Source of the DNA: Candidatus Dadabacteria bacterium
Lineage (GTDB): Bacteria > Desulfobacterota_D > UBA1144 > Nemesobacterales > Nemesobacteraceae
DNA length: 51,512 nucleotides
Reading direction: 5' to 3'
Assembly (NCBI GenBank): GCA_026705445.1
Contig: JAPPAR010000020.1
Span: 1 to 51,512 of the forward strand
Shown here: piece by piece, positions 27,418 through 35,492 of the stretch
How the letters are laid out: each line of letters starts with the position of its first letter
Position numbering within the stretch: position 1 is the first letter of the stretch
Made by a program: the position numbers and the translations under genes
The notes under the pieces: generated by a model
Databases searched by the model: none
Told to the model about the DNA's origin: nothing
What the model saw: the letters and a program-made list of their open reading frames with translations, nothing else

Positions 27418-28602
27418 ATGAAAGAGAATATCGATAAATACCAAGCGCCCCTTGGCGTATATGTCCATATTCCGTATTGTCTTACCAAATGTCCTTATTG
27501 TGATTTTAACTCTTATGGGACTAATGGCAACTTTCCGGAGGATGATTACGTCCGTGCTCTGGAGCGGGAAATTGAAAACTTCCGGGGCATTATTGAAGGC
27601 AGAGAGATAAGCACGGTGTTTTTCGGGGGAGGGACCCCGTCGCTTTTAAAGCCCAGAAGCGTAGGGATGGTAATGGAGAAACTCGCCTCGATTGCCTCCT
27701 TCTCGCCTAAGGTAGAAGTGAGCCTTGAGGTAAACCCGAGAACTGCTGACAGGGAAAAGCTCGTTTCACTGATGTGCGTTGGGGTAAACAGAATAAGCGT
27801 CGGCGTGCAGTCTTTTTCGCAGAGAAAGCTTGATTTCTACGGGAGATTCACCACTCCAGATGACTGTGTCCGCGCGCTTGTTGACGTCCGGGACGCCGGT
27901 TTTCACAACTACAATCTTGATCTTATATACGGAAGCTCTCAGGAAACCCGGGAAGAGTTTGAAGAAGATATCCGCACTGCCCTGAGATTCTCTCCGGCCC
28001 ATATATCCGCCTACTGCCTTACAATTGAGCCCGGCACCGAGTTTGCGACGCTTTGGCGCAAAGGGAAACTCTCTCTTCCCGATGACTCAGTTCTGGTTGA
28101 GTTCATGCGGAGCGCGCGGGAGATTCTCGAGGCAGAGGGGTACGGAAATTACGAAGTATCGAATTTTGCCCGGCCCGGCTACGAGTGCAGGCATAACCTT
28201 ATTTACTGGAACTGTCATGACTACCTAGGCGTGGGTGCCGGAGCCCATTCCCACATTAGCTGCGGTGGAGAAGAGGGCTGGGGAATAAGATGGTCAAACA
28301 TAAGGAATCCCGAGCTTTACATGAAGCGAGTTACGGGCGACGGAAATGCCGTCTGTGCCTCTTATGATCTCTCGCGGACCACAGCCCTTGAAGATAAGCT
28401 TCTTATGGGACTTCGGCTAAGCGACGGGGTAGGAATTGAAGGCCTGAAGAAGCGCTTCGGCTGCGAACCTGATGCCTCTGGCCTAGAATACCTTGAATCT
28501 GACGGTTTTATTCTCACCGACGGCGACCGTCTCAGGCTCACCGCCAAGGGAAGGGTATTCAACGATGAGTTGGTTGCAAGGGTGTGCGGGGTTTTTCACT
28601 GA
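27418..28602 (+). CDS. hemW: HemW-like radical SAM haem chaperone
   Basis: A 394-residue radical SAM protein. The 4Fe-4S motif CLTKCPYCDF (C-x3-C-x2-C) follows GVYVHIPY, and FFGGGTPSLL, SVGVQSFSQRKL and LIYGSSQETREEF are typical of HemN/HemW. The C-terminal HemN domain includes YWNCHDYLGVGAGAHSH. HemW proteins of this length lack the extra N-terminal part of true coproporphyrinogen dehydrogenase HemN and act as haem-binding chaperones. The start could also be the GTG at 27412; ATG 27418 is preferred. Confidence 0.9.
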   Translation: MKENIDKYQAPLGVYVHIPYCLTKCPYCDFNSYGTNGNFPEDDYVRALEREIENFRGIIEGREISTVFFGGGTPSLLKPRSVGMVMEKLASIASFSPKVEVSLEVNPRTADREKLVSLMCVGVNRISVGVQSFSQRKLDFYGRFTTPDDCVRALVDVRDAGFHNYNLDLIYGSSQETREEFEEDIRTALRFSPAHISAYCLTIEPGTEFATLWRKGKLSLPDDSVLVEFMRSAREILEAEGYGNYEVSNFARPGYECRHNLIYWNCHDYLGVGAGAHSHISCGGEEGWGIRWSNIRNPELYMKRVTGDGNAVCASYDLSRTTALEDKLLMGLRLSDGVGIEGLKKRFGCEPDASGLEYLESDGFILTDGDRLRLTAKGRVFNDELVARVCGVFH

Positions 28603-28604
28603 AG

Positions 28605-29285
28605 CTACGAAGATACAATCAGCAGACGGTCGTTGCACTTTTGTAACGGACGTGCATTGTGTCCGAACATCCGCTCAAAGTTTGCGACCTGTTCCGCGCT
28701 CACTTCAATTGCGTCCGGAAAAATGAACCAGTGTACTCCCTCACTACAGGGAGGAGTGGTGAGTGACCCCTTGTAATGGAAGTAGCTGGTGGTTGCCGTC
28801 GGCAGTATCGCAGATGCGTCCACTGTCGCGCCCGCAACATCAATTTCCACTCCTGCCTCGGTCGGTACGTTGTCAAACACCGCAGCCAGAGCATGGTTTC
28901 GTGTGCCTACTTCCATCATAACACCAACCACTGCCAGTACGCCTGCTGGATTTTTGTGTACGAAATGTGCCTCCATCGCCGCGTGCGAACCATCAAAGGC
29001 ATGCTCGCTCGGAACGTGAAAGTGAAACTGCAACAGTTCGTAAATTTCACCTGCTGCAGTCAATGTGCTGCCGGGTGCGTAATTTACCTGGAGGGTATGT
29101 CCGGTGTTTAGAATCTTCAGAGAAGAAGGCCTGTAATCGAATTTCAGTGCCGGTCCCTTGACGGGAAAGGCATCGGTGATGTCAATCGGTGACTGCATGC
29201 GTCCGATAGCGCAGGTTGCGTAATCCGGTGAGAGCGAGCCCCAGTTATCGGGACCTTCGGCCCCGGTATAACCCCAGCAAGTCAA
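28605..29285 (-). CDS. Alpha-class carbonic anhydrase, apparently without signal peptide
   Basis: A 226-residue alpha carbonic anhydrase: WGYTGAEGPDNWGSLSPDYA, QSPIDI, the zinc histidines in LQFHFHVPSEH and EAHFVH, and the proton/anion-binding SLTTPPCSEGVHWF. All catalytic residues are present. Bacterial members are normally exported with a signal peptide. The frame here begins at a TTG only a few residues before the conserved domain. The frame stays open about 47 further codons upstream but shows no start codon and no clear hydrophobic leader. The 5' end may be truncated or altered. It converges with hemW, with two bases between the stops. Confidence 0.88.
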   Translation of the reverse strand: MTCWGYTGAEGPDNWGSLSPDYATCAIGRMQSPIDITDAFPVKGPALKFDYRPSSLKILNTGHTLQVNYAPGSTLTAAGEIYELLQFHFHVPSEHAFDGSHAAMEAHFVHKNPAGVLAVVGVMMEVGTRNHALAAVFDNVPTEAGVEIDVAGATVDASAILPTATTSYFHYKGSLTTPPCSEGVHWFIFPDAIEVSAEQVANFERMFGHNARPLQKCNDRLLIVSS

Positions 29286-29581
29286 CCCAGTCCTCCATGA
29301 CGCATTCCCGCATGGGTTTTCGTGAGTGCGGATATCACTAGCATAATACGCATAGCCGTTGCCGAAACTGCAGGCATTAAAGACCTCGACTGTCCCGATT
29401 GCGACGAAACCGTAATAATTTCAATTTGCGGCATTTTCTCTCCAATCGCATTGCCAAAGCTGATGGCGATTTCAATACACGGTTTTATGGCCTGCACTGC
29501 AAAATCTGTTTTTTGAGCAGATGGAGCCGATAGTTTGCAAAGACAGTGTAACCTATGCCCCAACAGGTTTCACACAAATAA
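29286..29581. other. Stretch upstream of carbonic anhydrase without a convincing gene
   Basis: About 300 bases. Several frames are open for 60-90 codons on both strands, but none has a ribosome site, family motif or coherent composition that I recognise. The minus-strand carbonic-anhydrase frame is open back to a TGA about 140 bases upstream of its TTG. The stretch probably holds decayed coding sequence. Confidence 0.4.
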
Positions 29582-30043
29582 TTAGACGGTTCTTGAGTTG
29601 TGGTGCAGATAGGATCTGCTCCGTCCGGATTCCAGGTAAAAGCCTTTCTCGTCTTTTCCTGCGTATTTCATTAGTTCGTAGTAGGCCGCGCTAAGCAGCC
29701 TAGCCTCGAATTTCCCGTTCTTTACTCTTACGTAAGGTATGTTCTGCTCGGCTATGGTGAGAGTCGTCAAATCCAGTTCTTCCCCGGATTCGTCGTTTAA
29801 CCTTATGGAAAAACCGTTCTTCGTTTTGGTGACCATAGTAACAACAAAAGGGGTATCCTCGCACTCGACGTAAACCCTGCTCCCTTGTTCTTGAACAAAA
29901 AGCTTTCCGTCTGTGTCTATGTCGAGGTTTTTGTTGTTCTCAAGGTATGTCCACCTGTGGGTTATTCTGACCCCGTCGTGAAACCACCTGCCACGACTGT
30001 CTATGAATATCCTGGGCTTTTTGTTCTCTTGTCTGTTTTTCAT
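29582..30043 (-). CDS. DUF1285-family protein
   Basis: A 153-residue protein with the layout of DUF1285: [19 protein letters not shown], then [15 protein letters not shown], a beta-rich middle ([16 protein letters not shown]) and [20 protein letters not shown] followed by YELMKYA. The family is widespread and uncharacterised. The start overlaps the yjbQ-like stop (ATGA), so the two are coupled. Confidence 0.8.
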   Translation of the reverse strand: MKNRQENKKPRIFIDSRGRWFHDGVRITHRWTYLENNKNLDIDTDGKLFVQEQGSRVYVECEDTPFVVTMVTKTKNGFSIRLNDESGEELDLTTLTIAEQNIPYVRVKNGKFEARLLSAAYYELMKYAGKDEKGFYLESGRSRSYLHHNSRTV

Positions 30044-30453
30044 ATCCCGATAGCTTTCACGACCACCCTTTTTCTTCTCTTGCCGTCAAACTCCCCGTAG
30101 AAGATTTCTTGCCAGGGGCCGAGGTCAAGGTCTCCTTCCGTCACGGGAACCACCACTTGGTGGTGCATGAGGAGATTTTTCAGATGAGCGTCACCGTTAT
30201 CTTCTCCGGTGTGGTGATGTTTGTAATCTTCCCTGAAGGGGGAGATGCCTTCAAGCCACTCCCAAATGTCCTCAAAAAGCCCCTGCTCGAGGTCGTTTAC
30301 GAAGACAGAAGCCGTTATGTGCATCGCGGATACGAGGACAAAACCCTCTGTTATGCCGCTTTGCTGCACGATCTGTCTTACCGTCGGAGTTATATGAACG
30401 AACTCTCTTTTTTTGTCCGTGTTAAACCAAAGATACTCGGTATGAGATTTCAA
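30040..30453 (-). CDS. YjbQ/UPF0047 family protein
   Basis: A 137-residue single-domain protein with the family core: [40 protein letters not shown], the metal-binding-like [15 protein letters not shown] and [20 protein letters not shown], ending with [10 protein letters not shown]. Some members have weak thiamine-phosphate-synthase activity; the physiological role is unsettled. It is translationally coupled to the DUF1285 gene downstream. Confidence 0.9.
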   Translation of the reverse strand: MKSHTEYLWFNTDKKREFVHITPTVRQIVQQSGITEGFVLVSAMHITASVFVNDLEQGLFEDIWEWLEGISPFREDYKHHHTGEDNGDAHLKNLLMHHQVVVPVTEGDLDLGPWQEIFYGEFDGKRRKRVVVKAIGI

Positions 30454-30960
30454 GATGCACCTCCTTAAGCTTTTTCCCTGTAACTATACTTTGTCTATTG
30501 CGGGTTTTCCTCTGCGGTGACTGTATACGCAAGCAGCCTGACTGTAAGCGGACGGTTGTCATGAAAGATGCCACCTTCAAGGTTCTCGGATTTTACAATG
30601 GCAAGGAGAAAGAATGGAGTGCTGTAACGTTGGAAATGGATGTTTGAGGACGCGGCGAGATTCTTCTAAGAGATTTATAATGATTTCATGCTGCGGGGTG
30701 GCCGTTAATAGGCCGTGAGGGTTTAGAAAGCAGGTTAGAAATTTTATGAAATCTGGATTATAATCTATACTCTATAAGAGTGTTTGGTAATCATGTCAGT
30801 TCCTATGGTTATCTTGAGTAATTTCGCAGGGAAAAAGCTGTCAGCTTATCACGAAGGTTGTCTTCGTAAAAGAGCACAAGCTAGGTAGGGTTAGCCTGTA
30901 AGACTCTGTTTATAAGCTCTGGAGCATGCGAAGTTGTTCAGATTATTTAATTAGACAAGT
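30454..30960. other. Intergenic stretch before the restriction-modification genes
   Basis: About 500 AT-rich bases separating the minus-strand yjbQ-like gene from the plus-strand methyltransferase. Apart from a possible HicB-like stump (30561-30647) I see no gene. It must contain the promoter for the modification-restriction pair. Confidence 0.45.
30561..30647 (+). pseudogene. Possible HicB-like protein stump
   Basis: The frame gives MKDATFKVLGFYNGKEKEWS, then AVTLEMDV and a TGA. This resembles the opening of HicB-fold proteins in which an ALEMDLRGYG-type segment follows. After the stop the same frame reads GRGEILLRDL, close to the expected continuation, then more stops. A nonsense change plus small loss would explain it. 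The match is short and from memory of the family pattern, so confidence is low. Confidence 0.3.
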
Positions 30961-31926
30961 ATGGGAAAAAGCACTGGACAGTCTTTCAAACGGAAAGCCG
31001 ATTTAGATGAGTTCTTTGGCCGGAAGCAACTCAGAGGCAAGATTCTAGAGTTGCCCCAACAAGAAACTTTTTCCCCCCAAGTTTACTACATTCACCCAAA
31101 TGGAAAGTTTTATCTAGGGGACTGTGTGAACGTAATGAAAGACCTTGACGACGAATCTGTCGATCTGGTTTTTGCCGACCCTCCATATAATATCAAAAAA
31201 GCTGACTGGGACCACTTCAGTTCACAGAAAGAGTACATTGACTGGTCATGCGTCTGGATAGAACAGGCGGCCCGAATTCTCAAGCCAACAGGTTCGCTCT
31301 ACATTTGCGGTTTTTCGGAAATAGTGGCTGATATTAAATCTCCGGCGATGAACTTTTTTCACAAATGCCGTTGGATAATCTGGCACTATAAAAACAAAGC
31401 GAGCCTAGCGAATGACTGGGGGAGGTCACATGAGAGCATTTTGCATTTTCGAAAAACAAAAAAGCATAAGATCAATGTTGATGCTGTGAGAATACCTTAC
31501 TCGGAGCACACTTTGAAGTATCCCTCGCACCCACAAGCAGCTACAAGTCAATACGGAAACGGCAAACAGCACTACTGGGAACCCAATCCTGAAGGAGCCA
31601 AACCGAAAGATGTTCTGGAAATCCCGACGACTTGCAACGGAATGCACGAAAAAACCCCTCATCCTACGCAAAAGCCGGAGGAACTTCTACGTAAAATCAT
31701 TCTTGCTTCGTCTAAAGAAGACGATGTAGTATTCGACCCGTTCCTCGGTTCTGGAACTACAACCGTTTGCGCGGAGCAACTCAAACGGAAATGGATAGGA
31801 TGTGATTTGTCTCAGGAATATCTCGATTGGGCAGTAGAACGTGTTGAACTGGTTGAAGATTGGCCTATACAAAAATGGAGGCAATATGATTTCGAGAATC
31901 TTAAACGCAGAAATTCAATACGATGA
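30961..31926 (+). CDS. Type II DNA methyltransferase, beta class (N6-adenine or N4-cytosine)
   Basis: A 321-residue methyltransferase. The target-base motif FADPPYNIKKADWDHF (motif IV, about residues 77-92) comes before the AdoMet-binding motif VFDPFLGSGTTTVCAE (motif I) near the C-terminus, so the order is that of the beta class. HPTQKPEELLRKII precedes motif I as usual. It protects host DNA from the endonuclease encoded by the next gene, whose start overlaps this stop (ATGA). The recognition sequence cannot be read from the protein. The base composition is AT-richer than that of the housekeeping genes, consistent with acquisition. Confidence 0.92.
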   Translation: MGKSTGQSFKRKADLDEFFGRKQLRGKILELPQQETFSPQVYYIHPNGKFYLGDCVNVMKDLDDESVDLVFADPPYNIKKADWDHFSSQKEYIDWSCVWIEQAARILKPTGSLYICGFSEIVADIKSPAMNFFHKCRWIIWHYKNKASLANDWGRSHESILHFRKTKKHKINVDAVRIPYSEHTLKYPSHPQAATSQYGNGKQHYWEPNPEGAKPKDVLEIPTTCNGMHEKTPHPTQKPEELLRKIILASSKEDDVVFDPFLGSGTTTVCAEQLKRKWIGCDLSQEYLDWAVERVELVEDWPIQKWRQYDFENLKRRNSIR

Positions 31927-32810
31927 AAATTACCCAACTCTCTGATATCGCAACAGACAAAACAAAATTTAGCACGATTCCTGATTTCTTGGACTTCGCA
32001 GAGAAATACTTAGAATATGCTGCTACCAAACTTCAAGCAGTCATAGTTTCCCAGAACGAGAATCACTACCACTTTTATCAATACGGTTCAGACGGTGACT
32101 ATCAGATTACTCGTCCCATAAATTCAAAACTTATGTACAATGCATCTGAGTTTCCTGTTGCCAAAAAGTCTTTTGCTAAAATACTGAACAATGCTAAAGA
32201 TATAAGATCCAAGAAGAAAAGAGAGTCTATCAATAAGACAGTTTATACTTTGCAAATGGCCATCGGTTCAACCCTTGACGCTTTGGTAGGAGCTTCTAAT
32301 AAAGCAAGAAAGATCAACGGAGACCTTTTTGAACGCTTAATTCATCTTGTCATCAAGGAGACCGGTGTTGAGTGCAAATCCGGTGTAGTGAAAATCCCAT
32401 TTATGCTTCAGGGAGAAAAGCAGTTCCAAATGAGCTATCAGCACGATTTGATTATTGAACGCGATGAAGAGGTAAAACTTATTGGTTCAATAAAAACTTC
32501 CAGCAAAGATAGAATAGACAAGATTTTCATCGACAAGTTTTTGTACAGCAAGTTAACTGATACGAATATTCCACACGTTGCTGTGTTTTTAAATGATGTT
32601 CAGCGAAAGAAAACCAGCAAGAAAAACAAGTACGGTATCAGTTCAACTTTCCTGCCTGGACATTTCCGCGGTTACTCGGTCAAGCTTAATCCCCTTGATG
32701 GTGTTTATTACTGCGATATTCGCCCAAATATGCTTACAGAAGACATATTGAAAGACCACATCCAGAGTTTAGATCAACTACTCTGCAAGGATATTTGGAA
32801 ATTTATATGA
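31923..32810 (+). CDS. Putative type II restriction endonuclease
   Basis: A 295-residue protein coupled to the methyltransferase by a four-base overlap, the classical place for the cognate nuclease. A candidate PD-(D/E)xK-like core is YQHDLIIERDEEVKLIGSIK (about residues 171-191), with HDL supplying the Asp and SIK the Lys. NGDLFERLIHLVIKETG could be the preceding Glu helix. I do not recognise a named subfamily; assignment rests on position and this weak motif. The gene is AT-rich and lysine-rich, like the methyltransferase gene. Confidence 0.68.
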   Translation: MKITQLSDIATDKTKFSTIPDFLDFAEKYLEYAATKLQAVIVSQNENHYHFYQYGSDGDYQITRPINSKLMYNASEFPVAKKSFAKILNNAKDIRSKKKRESINKTVYTLQMAIGSTLDALVGASNKARKINGDLFERLIHLVIKETGVECKSGVVKIPFMLQGEKQFQMSYQHDLIIERDEEVKLIGSIKTSSKDRIDKIFIDKFLYSKLTDTNIPHVAVFLNDVQRKKTSKKNKYGISSTFLPGHFRGYSVKLNPLDGVYYCDIRPNMLTEDILKDHIQSLDQLLCKDIWKFI

Positions 32811-32811
32811 T

Positions 32812-32955
32812 ATGGCAATGCCAGAATCACAATTAGAAACATGGGCAAATCAGGGAAGTATTATTGAAGCCGAATCAACGGCGGACTCAGTTAAAAACGG
32901 ACTTAAATCACCTTTCTTTAGTCGGCTTGCTAATCTTTATTTTTATAGTCACTGA
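32812..32955 (+). pseudogene. N-terminal stump of a CD-NTase-fold nucleotidyltransferase
   Basis: One base after the endonuclease stop, an ATG opens a 47-residue frame. It starts MAMPESQLETWANQGSIIEA and continues ESTADSVKNGLKS, then diverges into PFFSRLANLYFYSH and a TGA. The first 33 residues match the opening typical of standalone nucleotidyltransferases of the CD-NTase/pol-beta fold (SQLETW..QGS....T...IK..L). The catalytic GS...DxD part is missing. I read it as a truncated remnant, not a working gene. Confidence 0.55.
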
Positions 32956-33079
32956 TAATATCAACTGCCAACTCGGTCTGTTTATTTTTTGAGGATTTGT
33001 TGTACCCTATCTTGTCTTTTAATTGGTTGAAAATTCCTGCGCGGGATTGTCCGTGTATTTATCCGAGGAAACTTGTCAG

Positions 33080-34375
33080 ATGAAAATAGCCGTTATAGGA
33101 ACGGGTTACGTGGGGCTTGTCACGGGGGCGTGTCTAGCGGGAAGCGGGAAGAGCGTTGTGTGCGTCGACATAGATGAAAGCAAAATCGAGAGCCTTCGGC
33201 GCGCCGAAGTTCCCTTTTTCGAGCCGGGTCTTGATGAGATGGTGCGCACCAATATAGATGAGAGAAGACTCTCATTTACAACCGATATAGCTTCGGCCGT
33301 CAGGGAATCTTTTCTCGTATTTATTGCGGTTGGAACTCCTCAGGCACAAGACGGCGAGGCGGATATCTCCTCCGTTCTCGACGTGGCGCGGTCGATAGGG
33401 AGCAACCTTAACGGATACAAAATAGTGGTAACCAAAAGCACGGTTCCCGTCGGCACTACCGAGGAGGTGCGCGACACTATAAAATCCCTCACGGATCAGG
33501 AATTCGGTGTGGCGTCGAATCCTGAATTTCTCAAGGAAGGAGCGGCGATTGAGGACTTCCTTAAGCCCGACAGGGTGGTAATAGGAGTTGAGGATGAATC
33601 AGTAGGCTCGGTTCTAAGGGAACTTTACTCTCCCTTTATGAGGTCTGCCGACAGGACGATAGTGGTTTCCATCCGATCTTCCGAAATGTCAAAGTACGCC
33701 TCAAACGCAATGCTTGCCACCAGGATATCGTTTATGAACGATATAGCCAATCTGTGCGAACTTCTGGGTGCGAACGTGTCCGAGGTCCGCTCGGTGGTAG
33801 GTTCTGATGCGAGGATAGGCAGATATTATCTCTATCCGGGAATCGGATACGGGGGATCGTGTTTCCCAAAGGACGTAAAAGCTCTTGAGAAAATGGCGCG
33901 CGGTGTAGGTTATGAACCTAGGGTTGTAGCCGCGGTTGACGGCGTGAATGCAGCTCAGAGGGAGAGGTTCTTTAATAAAATAGCCGGGTTTTTCTCTGAT
34001 CTTGGAGGAAAAAGAGTTGCCGTGTGGGGAATTTCGTTTAAGCCCAACACGGATGATATAAGAGAGGCCCCATCACTTTACGTGGTAGAAAGGCTTCTTG
34101 ATGCGGGATGTTCTGTTGCCGTCCACGATCCCGCCGCCATGGAAAACGCGAGAACCGTGTTAGGAGACAGCGTGGATTATTTCGAGTCCTACTACGATGC
34201 CTGCAGGGGGGCGGACGCCCTTGTGATTCACACCGAGTGGAGTCAGTACAGACAGCCCAATTTCGAGATGATAAAGGAGCTGATGAAGACCCCTGTGATA
34301 TTTGATGGAAGAAATATCTATGACCACATGAAACTTGAGGCCATGGGTATCAAGTATTTCGGAATCGGCAGGTAA
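33080..34375 (+). CDS. ugd: UDP-glucose 6-dehydrogenase
   Basis: A 431-residue nucleotide-sugar dehydrogenase. An N-terminal NAD-binding GTGYVGLVTGACLA is followed by VGTPQ, the central SNPEFLKEGAAIEDF, the catalytic Cys in GIGYGGSCFPKDVKAL and a C-terminal domain with WGISFKPNTDDIREAPS. It oxidises UDP-glucose to UDP-glucuronate in the cytoplasm. The start is the ATG at 33080, preceded by GAGGA at 33064-33068; 19 upstream in-frame codons are not part of the fold. The product is the substrate of the epimerase encoded 31 bases downstream. Confidence 0.95.
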   Translation: MKIAVIGTGYVGLVTGACLAGSGKSVVCVDIDESKIESLRRAEVPFFEPGLDEMVRTNIDERRLSFTTDIASAVRESFLVFIAVGTPQAQDGEADISSVLDVARSIGSNLNGYKIVVTKSTVPVGTTEEVRDTIKSLTDQEFGVASNPEFLKEGAAIEDFLKPDRVVIGVEDESVGSVLRELYSPFMRSADRTIVVSIRSSEMSKYASNAMLATRISFMNDIANLCELLGANVSEVRSVVGSDARIGRYYLYPGIGYGGSCFPKDVKALEKMARGVGYEPRVVAAVDGVNAAQRERFFNKIAGFFSDLGGKRVAVWGISFKPNTDDIREAPSLYVVERLLDAGCSVAVHDPAAMENARTVLGDSVDYFESYYDACRGADALVIHTEWSQYRQPNFEMIKELMKTPVIFDGRNIYDHMKLEAMGIKYFGIGR

Positions 34376-34406
34376 TGAGAACAGACTGGGAGCGGTCTTT
34401 ACCGTC

Positions 34407-35393
34407 ATGAACATAATCGTTTCGGGTTGCGCAGGATTTATAGGCGCCAAAGTGTGCGAGCTTCTTCTTGAGCGCGGAGATCTGGTTTTCGGGCTCGACA
34501 ACATGTCCGATGCTTATGACGTGAGGCTCAAGCATCACAGGCTTGAGACTCTCGGAGGGTTTGAGAGATTCAGTTTTTTCGAATGCGACATATCGGACAA
34601 TCCCGGACTTCTTTCCGTGTGCGAGGAAATAAAAGCTCTTTGCGGGGGCGGCCGAATTGGCTGCGTTATTAACCTCGCGGCCCGTGCCGGAGTTCGCCAG
34701 AGCATTGAGAATCCCTGGATATATTACTCTACCAACGTGACTGGGACTCTTAATCTCCTTGAGTTCTGTCGCTCAGAAGGAATAAGCAAGTTCGTGCTCG
34801 CTTCGACTTCGAGCGTTTACGGGGAAAACGGAATCCCCTTCAGGGAGGATATGAAGACCGATTATCAGCTTTCTCAATACGCATCCTCGAAGAAATCGGC
34901 CGAAGGCCTTTGCTCGGTTTACAACTCTCTTTACGGACTAGATATCTCGGTGCTTCGCTACTTTACGGTTTACGGTCCCGCGGGAAGGCCAGACATGAGC
35001 GTTTTTCGGTTCATAAAGTGGATAAATGAGGAAGAGGAAATAGTAATACTCGGCGACGGAGAACAGAAAAGGGATTTTACCTACGTTGACGATATCGCGG
35101 CGGGTACTGTCCTGGCGATAAAGAATCTGGGCTTTGAGATAATAAACCTCGGAAGCGCGGCCTCCGTATCCCTAAACGAAATCATAGACGTGATAGAACG
35201 CGGAACCGGCAAAAAAGCTAAAGTTACTTGCAGTGCCCCGCATCCTTCCGATATCAGGGTTACCTTGGCAAGTATAGACAAGGCGAAAAAGATTTTGGAC
35301 TGGGAGCCTTGCTTTGATATCGAGACCGGTATTGAAAACTCGCTTAGGTGGTATAATGCCAATAAGGCCCTTGTACGGAGTATAGAAATTTGA
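34407..35393 (+). CDS. NAD-dependent epimerase, probably UDP-glucuronate 4-epimerase
   Basis: A 328-residue short-chain dehydrogenase/epimerase: NAD-binding GCAGFIGAKVCELL, LDNMSDAYDVRLK, LAARAGVRQSIENPWIYYST, the catalytic YASSK (Tyr/Lys) and YFTVYGPAGRPDM. The motif set and the partner gene ugd point to conversion of UDP-glucuronate to UDP-galacturonate for surface polysaccharide. A UDP-glucose 4-epimerase is the main alternative. The start at ATG 34407 gives the standard N-terminus MNIIVSGCAG. Confidence 0.88.
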   Translation: MNIIVSGCAGFIGAKVCELLLERGDLVFGLDNMSDAYDVRLKHHRLETLGGFERFSFFECDISDNPGLLSVCEEIKALCGGGRIGCVINLAARAGVRQSIENPWIYYSTNVTGTLNLLEFCRSEGISKFVLASTSSVYGENGIPFREDMKTDYQLSQYASSKKSAEGLCSVYNSLYGLDISVLRYFTVYGPAGRPDMSVFRFIKWINEEEEIVILGDGEQKRDFTYVDDIAAGTVLAIKNLGFEIINLGSAASVSLNEIIDVIERGTGKKAKVTCSAPHPSDIRVTLASIDKAKKILDWEPCFDIETGIENSLRWYNANKALVRSIEI

Positions 35394-35432
35394 TACGCTG
35401 TGGATGCCTTGGGGGAATGGTCTAAATCGGTA

Positions 35433-35460
35433 TTGACAGATTCCGTGGGTTTTTTATAAG
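35433..35460 (+). promoter_or_regulatory. Sigma-70-type promoter of topA-recG
   Basis: A perfect TTGACA (35433-35438), 16 bases and TATAAG (35455-35460), ending 32 bases before the topA start. It is the best promoter match in the window. Confidence 0.75.
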
Positions 35461-35492
35461 ATTTAGATAGATTTTGCGGAACAACTATTCTT

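Noticed and set aside
27387-27488. Longer start for the TolC-like protein
   Set aside because: The signal peptide begins at the paired Met at 27386/27383. The extra codons overlap the divergent hemW start region and resemble nothing.
29282-29563. 93-codon minus-strand frame upstream of the carbonic anhydrase gene
   Set aside because: No ribosome site, no recognisable family and no signal peptide that would fit the carbonic anhydrase. Treated as non-coding or decayed.
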